From positions 1 to 47,621 of the forward strand of contig CANLLR010000021.1 in NCBI GenBank assembly GCA_947491985.1: a DNA stretch of 47,621 nt. Reading direction: 5' to 3'. The DNA comes from Flavobacteriaceae bacterium (GTDB lineage: Bacteria; Bacteroidota; Bacteroidia; Flavobacteriales; Flavobacteriaceae). The translations under genes and the position numbers were made by a program. Within the stretch, counting starts at the first letter, position 1; each line of letters begins with the position of its first letter. Below, in pieces: positions 27,197-36,470 of this stretch. The notes below the pieces were generated by a model. It had not been told where the DNA came from, searched no databases, and saw nothing but the letters and a program-made list of their open reading frames with translations.

Positions 27197-27220
27197 AAGG
27201 CTGCTGACTATTTAAATGAC

Positions 27221-27736
27221 TTATTTGTCGTCTGAAATGTACGTTTTATTTCCGTTTTTGTTTATGTAATAGGTGCCACCTCTTGGTCCAGTATATACTT
27301 TTTTACCTTTATACGAACCTGTAACTTTGTCTTTTACTTTTTTCTCAGCCGATTTAGAAGCAGCGGTTTCTTTTAAATCTTCTTTTTCTTCAGCAGCTGT
27401 TTTTTTGACTTTGGTTTTTGTTGCTTTTACTTCTTTGACATCATTATCTTTAAAACGTTTGTCTGGCGTTCCGTCTTTTTTGATTTTAGAAGCGGTTTCT
27501 TTTGTTTTGTCTGCAGCTTTTGTAGCTGCTTTTTCGGTTTTATCTGCTGTTTTTTTGGCAGCTTCTTTGGTTTTAGCAGCTCCATTTTTGACTGCTTTAT
27601 CTGTCTTATCAGCAGTTTTTTCTAAAGCTTTTTCTGTTTTAGCGGCTGCTTTTTTAATTTTCGCTTTTGTTTCTTGAGCGAATAAAGCAGTAGAGAAAAC
27701 AAAAAGCATACATAATGCAATTAATTTTTTACTCAT
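27221..27736 (-). CDS. Exported Lys/Ala-rich repeat protein with PBCV-type basic domain
   Basis: 171 residues. A signal peptide (MSKKLIALCMLFVFSTALFAQ) is followed by 10-12-residue repeats of the type KTADKTDKAVKNG / KTADKTEKAATKA / KAADKTKETASK, an amphipathic Ala-Lys-Thr region resembling histone H1 tails or LEA-like proteins, and a C-terminal block GKKVYTGPRGGTYYINKNGNKTYI. That block resembles the PBCV-specific basic adaptor domain, which is short and of unknown function; I am fairly but not fully sure of the name. I chose the ATG at 27736 because it gives the signal peptide; in-frame starts further upstream would bury it. A T-rich terminator follows. Confidence 0.85.
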   Translation of the reverse strand: MSKKLIALCMLFVFSTALFAQETKAKIKKAAAKTEKALEKTADKTDKAVKNGAAKTKEAAKKTADKTEKAATKAADKTKETASKIKKDGTPDKRFKDNDVKEVKATKTKVKKTAAEEKEDLKETAASKSAEKKVKDKVTGSYKGKKVYTGPRGGTYYINKNGNKTYISDDK

Positions 27737-28005
27737 GATTTTGATTGTTTGTAGTTCGATTTCGTGAATCTTCGATTTCATTTTATAAAGTTTTATAGGG
27801 TTAACAATAATTAAAATTAGTAAATTTATTTTTAACAACAATCATTCCGATTTGCTTTTTTAAGCATCTTAAACTGTTTTTAATTTGGAAAATATTTCGA
27901 AGTTCAAAATTCGTTGTTCAAAATTCATCATTACTTCAACCGTTCGCTTGATTCATGTAAATGCTAAACAACTAATGTTGAACAACAAACTTTGAAGTTT
28001 TAGTA

Positions 28006-31000
28006 TTAGAAATAAGCTCTTAACTGCACGCTTCCCGTATGAATGGTTTTACTGGTTTCGCTTTTACGCCCTTGGTAATTCACGTTGATATCGAGGTATT
28101 GCGTCAGGTTTTTTTGCAATAGCAAACGCCAAGTTTGGTTTTTTCCAGGTTGCAAACCTTCAAGCATTTGAAAACCTACAGCCGACAAACTACTTCCGGT
28201 AAAAGCGTTGTTATAAAATGAGAATTCACCGTTGGCTGTAAACTGCTTTTTACCTGAATAGGTGAATGAGGTTCCGAATCGGTTTTGTTTTAAAAGTTCG
28301 TGATTTCCAATTTGATTTTCTTTGATTTGGTATTCGTAAAACACATCCCAACTGGTGTTTTTTGAAAACAAATAACCAATTTTTGGTGCCAATTGGTAGC
28401 CTGAAATTTCATAATTTCGAGCAGCATAATTCTCCGATTCTATGGTTGCAAATAGTGTTTTACTAGAAAAATTGAACAACCAACTTTTAGATAAAAGGTG
28501 TAAATATTGCATTTGATGCGATTTGTTTTTGCTTTCAATTAGTCCGATAGATAGCAAATTTCGCGTACGACTCGCGATGTAGGAATAGGTTGTAGAATTT
28601 TTTTGCTTACCTCGATTGAAGAACAAACTGTTTCTGAAACTTGAATTCAATCCCAGCAAATTATTTTCATCGGTTGAAAACGGATTGAGATCGAAGTTAT
28701 CGCTGTCGCGGATGATTTTTCTGTCGACTAAAAACGAGGTTTGATTGTAAAAATGCGACAACACTTTCTTAAATCCTTTATCATTTTGCCACACCGACGG
28801 ATTGAGCGTTATCGATTGGGAGAATTTATTTTGATGTGTTTTAACAAAAATCTGATTCGGAAGAAATACGCGAACGTACTTGGCCAAATCGGGAAACGGA
28901 GCAATTTCAAATTCCTGCAACTCTTGAATTCCGTTATTATTGTAGTCGTTCCACATGTAAACCCCTTGTCCGGGTTCGACCTCAAGATAGGTGAATTCTT
29001 GTTGGGCGATGGTTCCCGAATTGGTTTCGTAAGCCGTAGTTAATTGCAGTAATTGCTTAAAAAAACTATCGTTGTAAAGCAACCGTGAGTTGAGCGAAGG
29101 TTCACTTTTTCGGCTAACATCTTGATAATTCAATGTACGATAATTGACAAAAACCGAAAAATCGCGTGTGGTAGTTTTGAACAATCGCGACCTTACGTAA
29201 TACGAATTTGAGGTATTAACGCGTTGCACGAAACCGTTTTGCAAACTGTCATTTTTGCGGTGCAAATAGCCGAGTTCTGCATACACTTTCGTAGAATCGC
29301 CGCGTCCTACAAAAGCGCCATATTCAAAAAATCGTTGACTCAAAGCCGATAATTGTTGCGTGGCAGCAATGCGCTCGTTATTGTCTTCCAATCGCAAACT
29401 ACCGCCAATCCAGTTTTTTTTGTAATGGTATTTGGTTAGCGTATTCGAACGGATGAACTGCGTTTTAGAAAATGTTCCGTCGGTTTTTAAGGCACTCGAA
29501 TTATTTTGGAATACCCAATTTTTTGTTTTGTAGAGTCCGTTTATTACATGTCGTGTTCCGGTGAAACTCTGCGAAAAATCGAGGTTTTCTAATTGGTATT
29601 TAGCGAATCCTTTTTCAGGAAATTTGAATTCAAATCCGGTTGTTAAAAAACTTTGGTTGCCAATAGTTGTAGTTAAATTCCAATCGCGATTGAACTCGAT
29701 GGTAAATAAACGCTCGATAGTTTGAAAATTGTTCTGTATCAATTGGTAATTGGCAAAAGCATCTATCGTAAACTTCCTAGAAAAGAGTCGTTGTTTGGCG
29801 TTGATTTTCCCTGCTAAACCTTTGTTATCCGTGTCATCCAGATTAGAATACAAATTTCTATCGTTATTGCTTACGCCCACTTCAAAATCGATGTTTGTTT
29901 TTTCGGATGGGTTGAATTTTCCCAAAAGTGTGGCAATTTGAATTTTTGTTGGTGCAATCAAACGCGTTATGGGTTCGAAACTTCCTTGAGGTACGCCACC
30001 AATTGGCGCAACGTATTGGTATATTTTTCCAATGGCTTGGCTGTTGGCTAAAATGTAATTCCCAAGGTTATTTCCAACCAATAAAAACTTTACGTTGAAA
30101 AGTACATCGTTAGGATTGTTTGAATACTCAAACACTTCGACACCTCCAATAATGACTTTTTTATATAGAATTTTATTTTCTGAATATACGTCTTCATAGG
30201 CTGATGGTGCCGTCATTAAGTTGGGATTATCACCAGCATTTACTAAAACTTGTACTTGTTCTTCCGATAAATTTTGCTGCAACGGTTGGTTTTTTACATC
30301 ATTTTCAGAATATATATAACCGCTCAAACTCCATTTTTCGTTTTGATGATCAACGCCACCATACGTAACAAATCGGGTAAAATTACGATCCGAAAATTGG
30401 TATTCAATTACAATTCGCATTTCGGAATTGATGGGAAATAAAGACGTAAACGTCACTTCGCCAGCGTTGTAATCGATGATGTAATCGTTGTTTTCGCCGC
30501 GTTCTTTTAAAATTCCGTTTACGTACACGCGTTCTGAACCCGAAATGACCAATACATACAATTCGCTATTATTTCCGCGCAATTTATACGGTCCTTGATT
30601 GCCTTCTTGCCCTGTAAACGTACTTTTGGCATATTGACCGCGTACGAGCGATCCTGATGCGAAAATTTCGGTTTTATTACCTTCGGAACCCAATGAAAAT
30701 CGCGACGACAATCCTTGTACTTTTTTATTGAAGTTTAAAAATTTGGATTGGCGGTTTTCGAGAAATAAATCACCCGCTCGAATGCTCCAGCTTTTGGTAA
30801 ACAATTCGATAAAAATCTGATCAAACTCGTCTAATTTTTGCGAATAACCGTTGTCTTGCAGCGGAATATTACTGTCTTGAATAGATGCACGAAGCGAAAC
30901 CTTCTCGGATATTTTACCTGTAATTTGTAAATCGAGATTCGAATTTACAGTGGTATTTTGGTTGTTTCCTATGGTAATTCCGCGTGTAATACTTCCTGAA

Positions 31001-31407
31001 GTGTTTAATCCGTCAAACGGTTTGAAGGTATTTAGTTTGTTGTTTTTGACAGCATACAATTCGCCCGCTTCATTCGGAACCACTTGGGTTTTGTCATAAA
31101 TAGAATACGTTTTGGTAATAAAATCGGGGTAATTTAAATAACTGACAGCAAGCGAGTCGGTGGTAGTAAAAGTATCTTTAAAGACTATAATTCCCTTTTG
31201 AAAATCGACTTTGTAATACGAAGAATCGATTTCTTTTCCAGATTTGTCAAAGATTTTGAAGAAATTTTTATTGATGCTTTTATTTTCAATAGCAATGGTA
31301 TCTTTTGAAAAAGCTATTTTTTTATTGGCGTAAGTAGGTATGATTTCTTGCGAGTAAACGCCAAAAAAACCAAACAGTAACATCCATAAAAAATAATTTT
31401 TATTCAT
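28006..31407 (-). CDS. Large probable outer-membrane beta-barrel protein
   Basis: 1133 residues with a signal peptide (MNKNYFLWMLLFGFFGVYS). An N-terminal periplasmic region is followed by a GPYKLRG block and SGSERVYVNG, YIIDYNAGEVTF, RIVIEYQFSD. From about residue 350 on there are alternating short amphipathic strands with aromatic ends (for example WSLSGYIYSE, FTIDAFANYQL, WNLTTTIG), finishing on SVQLRAYF, a typical barrel terminus with Phe last. The VNG...IDY..GEVTF segment recalls the repeat units of SprA, but the protein is far smaller than SprA. It stands alone, between the Lys/Ala-rich protein gene and lysC. Function unknown; surface assembly or transport is inferred. Confidence 0.82.
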   Translation of the reverse strand: MNKNYFLWMLLFGFFGVYSQEIIPTYANKKIAFSKDTIAIENKSINKNFFKIFDKSGKEIDSSYYKVDFQKGIIVFKDTFTTTDSLAVSYLNYPDFITKTYSIYDKTQVVPNEAGELYAVKNNKLNTFKPFDGLNTSGSITRGITIGNNQNTTVNSNLDLQITGKISEKVSLRASIQDSNIPLQDNGYSQKLDEFDQIFIELFTKSWSIRAGDLFLENRQSKFLNFNKKVQGLSSRFSLGSEGNKTEIFASGSLVRGQYAKSTFTGQEGNQGPYKLRGNNSELYVLVISGSERVYVNGILKERGENNDYIIDYNAGEVTFTSLFPINSEMRIVIEYQFSDRNFTRFVTYGGVDHQNEKWSLSGYIYSENDVKNQPLQQNLSEEQVQVLVNAGDNPNLMTAPSAYEDVYSENKILYKKVIIGGVEVFEYSNNPNDVLFNVKFLLVGNNLGNYILANSQAIGKIYQYVAPIGGVPQGSFEPITRLIAPTKIQIATLLGKFNPSEKTNIDFEVGVSNNDRNLYSNLDDTDNKGLAGKINAKQRLFSRKFTIDAFANYQLIQNNFQTIERLFTIEFNRDWNLTTTIGNQSFLTTGFEFKFPEKGFAKYQLENLDFSQSFTGTRHVINGLYKTKNWVFQNNSSALKTDGTFSKTQFIRSNTLTKYHYKKNWIGGSLRLEDNNERIAATQQLSALSQRFFEYGAFVGRGDSTKVYAELGYLHRKNDSLQNGFVQRVNTSNSYYVRSRLFKTTTRDFSVFVNYRTLNYQDVSRKSEPSLNSRLLYNDSFFKQLLQLTTAYETNSGTIAQQEFTYLEVEPGQGVYMWNDYNNNGIQELQEFEIAPFPDLAKYVRVFLPNQIFVKTHQNKFSQSITLNPSVWQNDKGFKKVLSHFYNQTSFLVDRKIIRDSDNFDLNPFSTDENNLLGLNSSFRNSLFFNRGKQKNSTTYSYIASRTRNLLSIGLIESKNKSHQMQYLHLLSKSWLFNFSSKTLFATIESENYAARNYEISGYQLAPKIGYLFSKNTSWDVFYEYQIKENQIGNHELLKQNRFGTSFTYSGKKQFTANGEFSFYNNAFTGSSLSAVGFQMLEGLQPGKNQTWRLLLQKNLTQYLDINVNYQGRKSETSKTIHTGSVQLRAYF

Positions 31408-31469
31408 AAATACTATAACTCGGAAAGTTCAAAAGTAGTATTTAAAGACGAATTATTTTGAGTAACCGA

Positions 31470-32723
31470 TTATTCTTTCGTCACAATCTGCATTGTTTCG
31501 CGTGAAATTTGTTTTAGTAAAACCACTTTGTCCTTTTCTACAATTTCGGCTGCTGCTGCAGTAAAATGTCGGATGGTGAAAAGCGATACATTTTCGTTAT
31601 ACGAAACCTTAAATTTTTTAGATAGTAGTGCTCGCAACTCATCGAAATTGCAAAATTTATCTTCGATGCACACCGAAAAACTAATAGCCGAATTTTGAAT
31701 CAGACTCACTTTCATTTTAAATTGGTGGAACAACATAAAAATTTCACTGATGTTTTCTTCCATTATAAAGGAGAAATCGATAGACGAAAGCGACAACAAC
31801 AATTGGTTTTTCTTTACAATAAAACAAGGCGTTTTTGGCGATAAATCTTCGCCTTTTGCTACTCTTGTTCCAGGTAATAACGGATTTATAAATGACTTTA
31901 CAAAAAGCGGAATTTCTTTTTTCTGTAGAGGTTGCAGGGTTTTTGGATGAATAACGGTTGCTCCATAAAATGCCAATTCAATGGCTTCACGATACGAAAT
32001 TTGGTTGAGTAACACCGCATTTTCAAAATAACGCGGATCGGCATTTAAAACGCCTGGAACGTCTTTCCAAATTGTGACACTTTCGGCACTTAGGCAATAG
32101 GCAAAAATAGCAGCTGTATAATCGGAACCTTCACGGCCTAAAGTTGTAGTGAAACTATTTTCGTCAGAACCCAAAAATCCTTGCGTGATATTTAATGTTT
32201 TTTTCTTTACATTTTTTGAAATTAACTTTTGCGTTTGCTCCCAATCGACATTGGCATCGCGATAATTGGAATCGGTTTTGATAAAATTGCGCACGTCGAT
32301 CCAATTGTTTTTTAATCCGATATAATTGAAATAATGACTTATAATAGTAGTTGAAATAATTTCACCAAAACTCACCACTTGGTCGTAAACGAAGTTGTAA
32401 TTGGGCGATTTGTTGTGATTTAGAAAATAATCCAAATCGGCAAAATGGTGGTTAACGACTTGAAAAACTTCGTTCTTTTCGTCTTCAAAAAGTTCGAGTA
32501 CAATTTGGTTGTGGTATTTCTTGACTTCTTGGATGGACGATTGTAATTCGTTTGATTTATCAAAATAATTTTTGATTACCAATTCAAATGCGTTCGTTGT
32601 TTTTCCCATCGCGGAAATCACCAAAAGCACATCGTCATGACCTCCTTTTTGCAATACATCAGCCACATTTTTTACTCCATCAACATCTTTCAATGAGGCG
32701 CCACCAAATTTGAATATTTTCAT
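31470..32723 (-). CDS. lysC: Aspartate kinase (monofunctional)
   Basis: Phosphorylates L-aspartate, the first step to Lys, Thr, Met and diaminopimelate. The kinase N-terminal motif KFGGASL (residues 5-11) and the substrate loop TTTLGREGSDYTAA are present. The C-terminal 110 residues form an ACT-type regulatory region. The 417 residues fit monofunctional enzymes and no homoserine dehydrogenase follows. Two GTCAAAA heptamers (32732-32745) lie within 22 bases upstream of the ATG; a related array precedes RNase G. Confidence 0.94.
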   Translation of the reverse strand: MKIFKFGGASLKDVDGVKNVADVLQKGGHDDVLLVISAMGKTTNAFELVIKNYFDKSNELQSSIQEVKKYHNQIVLELFEDEKNEVFQVVNHHFADLDYFLNHNKSPNYNFVYDQVVSFGEIISTTIISHYFNYIGLKNNWIDVRNFIKTDSNYRDANVDWEQTQKLISKNVKKKTLNITQGFLGSDENSFTTTLGREGSDYTAAIFAYCLSAESVTIWKDVPGVLNADPRYFENAVLLNQISYREAIELAFYGATVIHPKTLQPLQKKEIPLFVKSFINPLLPGTRVAKGEDLSPKTPCFIVKKNQLLLSLSSIDFSFIMEENISEIFMLFHQFKMKVSLIQNSAISFSVCIEDKFCNFDELRALLSKKFKVSYNENVSLFTIRHFTAAAAEIVEKDKVVLLKQISRETMQIVTKE

Positions 32724-32731
32724 AATTTATA

Positions 32732-32745
32732 GTCAAAAGTCAAAA
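32732..32745. repeat. Two GTCAAAA heptamers upstream of lysC
   Basis: Two perfect units; the transcript-strand reading is TTTTGAC TTTTGAC, eight bases before the lysC ATG. It is the same unit as the 4.4-copy array at 36471-36501. Confidence 0.75.
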
Positions 32746-32777
32746 GCTTGCAGTCGAAAGACATCAACTTCTGATAA

Positions 32778-33254
32778 TTATATATTTTTTTCTAGAAATG
32801 CATTTATCCCAGCTTCATCCATGTGAACCACACGCCAATCGTTGAGCATCTTTGCTCCGGTTTTATTATAAAAATCGATGGCTGGTGTGTTCCAATCGAG
32901 TACATTCCATTCCATTCGTCGCACGTTGTCGCGTTTTCCTTGGGCAATGATTTCACTATACAAGGCAAATCCGGCTCCGGTGCCTCGGTGTTTTTCGTTG
33001 ACCATTAAATCTTCTAGATGAATGGTTTTCCCTTTCCAAGTTGAATATCGGTAATAGTACAAAGCAATACCGATAACTTCGTCGTTTTTTTCAGCAACAA
33101 AACAGTAAAACAGAGGCGTTTGAGAAAAACCATCGCGAATCAAGTCGGCTACCGTAATATTTACAGCATGAGGTTCTTTTTCGAAAGTGGCGAGTTCTTG
33201 AATCAAATTCAGCACTGACTCCATATCGTGTTGAGTTGCTTTACGGATTATCAT
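32778..33254 (-). CDS. GNAT family N-acetyltransferase
   Basis: 158-residue acetyl-CoA-dependent transferase. The acetyl-CoA loop motif is VNEKHRGTGAGFALYSEI (about 87-104), with preceding strand HLEDLMVN and following WNVLDWNTPAIDFYNKTGA, the pattern of the diamine/thialysine acetyltransferase-like subgroup (SSAT2 type). The substrate cannot be fixed from sequence. It lies 54 bases upstream of lysC on the same strand, so co-transcription is possible. Confidence 0.88.
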   Translation of the reverse strand: MIIRKATQHDMESVLNLIQELATFEKEPHAVNITVADLIRDGFSQTPLFYCFVAEKNDEVIGIALYYYRYSTWKGKTIHLEDLMVNEKHRGTGAGFALYSEIIAQGKRDNVRRMEWNVLDWNTPAIDFYNKTGAKMLNDWRVVHMDEAGINAFLEKNI

Positions 33255-33521
33255 TTATTTTTTCTTTTTTATAAGTAGTTTTAGTCAACATTTCTGATAC
33301 CTATGCTCTATCAATCAATTTGAGGAATTTCACGGATAAATTAAAATCCGCTAAATAAAAACAACGTTTCGATTTTGTTTTCATACCGATATTTTAAAAA
33401 TGTGAACCGCAAAGATAAAATAAGTTTGGTAAATTTTACAGCGTTTAAATTTTACTATTTTCAATTTCTTTATTATAAAAAAAACGATATTTGCACCTTA
33501 AACAATCACAACGATTTCGAA

Positions 33522-34526
33522 ATGGAAGCACGCAATACGACTTTAGGAGAATTTATTATTGAGAATCAGAATGCTTTTCAATATTCGTCGGGTGAATTAT
33601 CTCGAATTATTAACTCGATTCGATTAGCTGCTAAAGTAGTGAGTTATAAGGTAAATAAAGCAGGATTGGTTGATATTGTTGGAGCTGCAGGCGAACAAAA
33701 CATTCAAGGTGAAGACCAACAAAAATTGGATGTGTATGCCAATGAAGTATTTATTCAAACACTGATTAATCGTGAAATTGTTTGTGGTATTGCTTCAGAA
33801 GAAAACGATGATTTTATTACCGTTGCCGGAAGCGATCGAAGTCACAGTAATAAATATGTAGTATTGATGGATCCTTTAGATGGCTCTTCTAACATTGATG
33901 TGAATGTTTCTGTGGGAACCATTTTTTCGGTATACCGAAGAATCACTCCAATTGGAACTCCAGTAACATTAGCTGATTTCTTGCAACCAGGAACGCAACA
34001 AGTGGCTGCGGGTTATGTTATTTATGGAACCTCAACGATGTTAGTGTATACAACAGGTCACGGTGTAAACGGATTTACTTTGAATCCGGCGATTGGAACG
34101 TTTTATCTTTCGCATCCGAACATGCAATTTGCCAAAGACGGAACTATTTATTCGATAAACGAAGGGAATTACGTTCACTTTCCGCAAGGCGTAAAAAATT
34201 ATTTGAAGTACTGTCAGTTGGAAGAAAACGATCGTCCGTATACGTCACGTTACATTGGAAGTTTGGTGTCTGACATTCACAGAAACATGATTAAAGGCGG
34301 TATTTATATCTATCCAACCAGTTCAAAAGCGCCTAATGGTAAATTACGTTTGTTGTACGAATGCAATCCGATGGCATTTATAACTGAACAAGCAGGCGGA
34401 AAAGCGTCGGATGGTTTTAACAGAATTATGGAATTGCAACCTAACGAATTGCACCAACGTGTGCCGTTCTTTTGTGGTAGTTATAATATGGTGGAGAAGG
34501 CGGAGGAGTTTATGAAGAACTCCTGA
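33522..34526 (+). CDS. fbp: Fructose-1,6-bisphosphatase, class I
   Basis: Gluconeogenic hydrolysis of fructose 1,6-bisphosphate to fructose 6-phosphate. The class I metal site is clear as [26 protein letters not shown] and the C-terminal [21 protein letters not shown] chose the ATG at 33522 ([11 protein letters not shown], 334 residues), which matches family length; the frame is open from 33375, but the added 49 residues are low-complexity and unlike the family. A near-consensus -7 box GATATTTG lies at 33486-33493, 28 bases before the ATG. The last codons form a small hairpin, and a repeat-rich stretch follows. Confidence 0.95.
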   Translation: MEARNTTLGEFIIENQNAFQYSSGELSRIINSIRLAAKVVSYKVNKAGLVDIVGAAGEQNIQGEDQQKLDVYANEVFIQTLINREIVCGIASEENDDFITVAGSDRSHSNKYVVLMDPLDGSSNIDVNVSVGTIFSVYRRITPIGTPVTLADFLQPGTQQVAAGYVIYGTSTMLVYTTGHGVNGFTLNPAIGTFYLSHPNMQFAKDGTIYSINEGNYVHFPQGVKNYLKYCQLEENDRPYTSRYIGSLVSDIHRNMIKGGIYIYPTSSKAPNGKLRLLYECNPMAFITEQAGGKASDGFNRIMELQPNELHQRVPFFCGSYNMVEKAEEFMKNS

Positions 34527-34700
34527 TCTTCTTTTGTCTTGAAACAAAAGAGGCAAAAGTTCAAGGCTAAGCATCTTCGGCGGTCAATTACAATTTCAAA
34601 TCCTAAAAGAAAAGAACTCGGATGAAGCTTCAAACAGCTTTTCTTTTTAAGGATTTCTCAATTGATTGACACTCGCCTGCCAGATGCAAAGGCCGAAATC
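34527..34700. repeat. Non-coding palindrome-rich stretch after fbp
   Basis: It contains CTTTTGT-cttgaa-ACAAAAG (34531-34550) and a longer inverted repeat with arms TCCTAAAAGAAAAG (34601-34614) and CTTTTCTTTTTAAGGA (34638-34653). The first block (CTTTTGTCTTGAAACAAAAG then AGGCAAAAGTTCAAGGCT) looks like a dispersed intergenic repeat found in many bacteria; that is memory, not a search. No gene is seen in 34527-34891. Confidence 0.5.
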
Positions 34701-34751
34701 CTTCTAAGATATTTTACGCTTTAAAGAAATTCGTCGTTCAAAATGTATACC

Positions 34752-34846
34752 CTAGCCCCGATAGCAGCGAAAATCTTTTTAACTATTTGCGGAGAGAAAC
34801 GTAGAAAATAGTTAAAAGATTGCAGCGAATAGCGGGATTAGCTACT
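34752..34846 (+). repeat. Dispersed palindromic element, best-preserved copy
   Basis: Left end CTAGCCCCGATAGCAGCGA, right end TGCAGCGAATAGCGGGATTA then GCT. The inner stem ATCTTTTTAACTATTT (34773-34788) pairs with AAATAGTTAAAAGAT (34806-34820) with one bulge. It gives the clearest view of the family's ends. Confidence 0.8.
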
Positions 34847-34856
34847 AATAAAAAAC

Positions 34857-34888
34857 AAAAAAACCGCCTAGTTTCCTAAGCGGTTTTT
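34857..34888. terminator. Bidirectional terminator between fbp and RNase G
   Basis: AAAAAACCGC and GCGGTTTTTT pair around a loop that itself has TAG/CTA pairing. It lies at the end of both convergent genes. Confidence 0.88.
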
Positions 34889-34891
34889 TAT

Positions 34892-36454
34892 TTATTCTTT
34901 TTCTCTAATTTCATTCCCTTCATAATCAAAGAAATGATATTCTAGATACGTGTAAGCGTCACGCGGTATGATTTTTACCCACTTTTTATGTTCAAAAAAC
35001 CATTTTGAACGTAATGACGGAAACCCTTTTTTAAGGTATGCAGCCACAAAAGGATGAACGTTTAGTTTTACTTTTTTATGGTCTTTGATAATTTTTTCAA
35101 GAGCAAAGGTGATTTTATCGATAATTTGAATTGGCGCATCTACATCGCTGGTCAAATTATTCGGATTTTCTTCTCTGGTCTCAATATTTACTTCTGGTCT
35201 TACGCGTTGACGAGTAATTTGAACTAATCCAAATTTACTTGGCGGTAAGATTTTATGTTTCGCTTTATCGTCGCTCATTTCATCCCTAAGGAAGTTGAAC
35301 AATACCTGACGATTATCTGGATTTTGCATGTCGATAAAATCGATTACAATAATTCCACCCATATCGCGCAATCGCAATTGTCTTGCAATTTCTGCTGCTG
35401 CAATCATGTTGACTTCGAGTGCGGTATCTTCTTGGTTGTTTGCTTTGTTCGAACGGTTGCCGCTGTTCACGTCGATAACGTGTAAAGCTTCGGTATGTTC
35501 TATAATCAAATACGCGCCTTTACTCATCGATACGGTGCGCCCAAAAGAGGTTTTGATTTGTCGCTCTATATGGTATTTTTCAAAAATAGGCGTGTCTTTG
35601 GACTGGTAAAGTTTAACAATGTTTTGTTTTGTTGGAGCTATTTCGGCTAAATAGACCTTCGTTTGTTGGTACAACTCTTCATCATCGATATGAATTCCGG
35701 TGAAGGTATCATTAAATACATCACGCAATATGGAAGAAGCTTTATTAAGTTCTCCTAATACTTTGGATGGATGATGAGCGGTTGGTAATTTTTTACACAT
35801 TGCAGTCCATCTGTTTAACAGATTCTGCAAATCTTTTTCTAGTTCTTCTGTTTTTTTGCCTTCTGCTACTGTTCGCACAATAACACCAAAACCTTTTGGT
35901 TTGACAGCTTGCACCAATTTTTTCAATCGGTCTTTTTCTTCTTTGGAATCTATTTTTTGAGAAATAGAAACACGGTCTGAAAAAGGGACAAGAACTAAAA
36001 ATCTACCGGCAAAAGACAGCTCAGAGCTGATTCTTGGGCCTTTGGTAGAAATTGGTTCTTTAACCACTTGCACTAAAACAGATTGATTGGCGCTCAGAAT
36101 ATCTGAAATAGCACCATTTTTATCAATCTCTTTTTCAAACTGAAAGCTTTTTAGGGAGAAATCTTTTATTTTACCTGTACTTACAAGTTTTATGAATTTC
36201 AAATAAGAAGCGAGTCCTGGACCTAAATCGTGGTAATGTAAAAAGGCATCTTTTTCGAAGCCAACATTTACAAACGCCGCATTGAGTCCGGCTACGGGTT
36301 TTCTAATTTTAGCAATAAAGATATCACCAACTAGAAAATCGCTGTTTTTTTCTTCTTCTTTGTGTAATTCAATTAGTTTTCCATCTTTTAATAAGGCAAA
36401 ATCTACAGCGTCATGACCAGATCTAATAATTAGTTCTTTATTCACGGTGTACAT
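34892..36454 (-). CDS. rng: Ribonuclease G/E family endoribonuclease
   Basis: Endonuclease for rRNA maturation and mRNA decay. An S1 RNA-binding domain occupies about 35-130 and the catalytic DNase-I-like core holds Asp328 in IDVNSG and Asp372 in IDFIDM, spaced as in RNase E (Asp303 and Asp346). The CPxC zinc-link cysteines expected after the TRQRVRPE segment are missing; it reads VNIETREENPNN. The 520 residues resemble RNase G rather than the long RNase E. I chose the ATG at 36454 (MYTVNKELII), not 36475. A GTCAAAA array lies 16 bases upstream. Confidence 0.93.
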   Translation of the reverse strand: MYTVNKELIIRSGHDAVDFALLKDGKLIELHKEEEKNSDFLVGDIFIAKIRKPVAGLNAAFVNVGFEKDAFLHYHDLGPGLASYLKFIKLVSTGKIKDFSLKSFQFEKEIDKNGAISDILSANQSVLVQVVKEPISTKGPRISSELSFAGRFLVLVPFSDRVSISQKIDSKEEKDRLKKLVQAVKPKGFGVIVRTVAEGKKTEELEKDLQNLLNRWTAMCKKLPTAHHPSKVLGELNKASSILRDVFNDTFTGIHIDDEELYQQTKVYLAEIAPTKQNIVKLYQSKDTPIFEKYHIERQIKTSFGRTVSMSKGAYLIIEHTEALHVIDVNSGNRSNKANNQEDTALEVNMIAAAEIARQLRLRDMGGIIVIDFIDMQNPDNRQVLFNFLRDEMSDDKAKHKILPPSKFGLVQITRQRVRPEVNIETREENPNNLTSDVDAPIQIIDKITFALEKIIKDHKKVKLNVHPFVAAYLKKGFPSLRSKWFFEHKKWVKIIPRDAYTYLEYHFFDYEGNEIREKE

Positions 36455-36470
36455 TTTTATCCAGACTTGA

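Noticed and set aside
27273..27677. 134-codon plus-strand frame rich in Val, Ser, Phe and Ala
   Set aside because: It is the antisense of the Lys/Ala-rich repeat gene; the repetitive codons keep the opposite strand open.
33375..33521. 49-residue N-terminal extension of fbp
   Set aside because: It is low-complexity Phe/Tyr/Lys sequence unlike the family, and the likely -7 box lies inside it.
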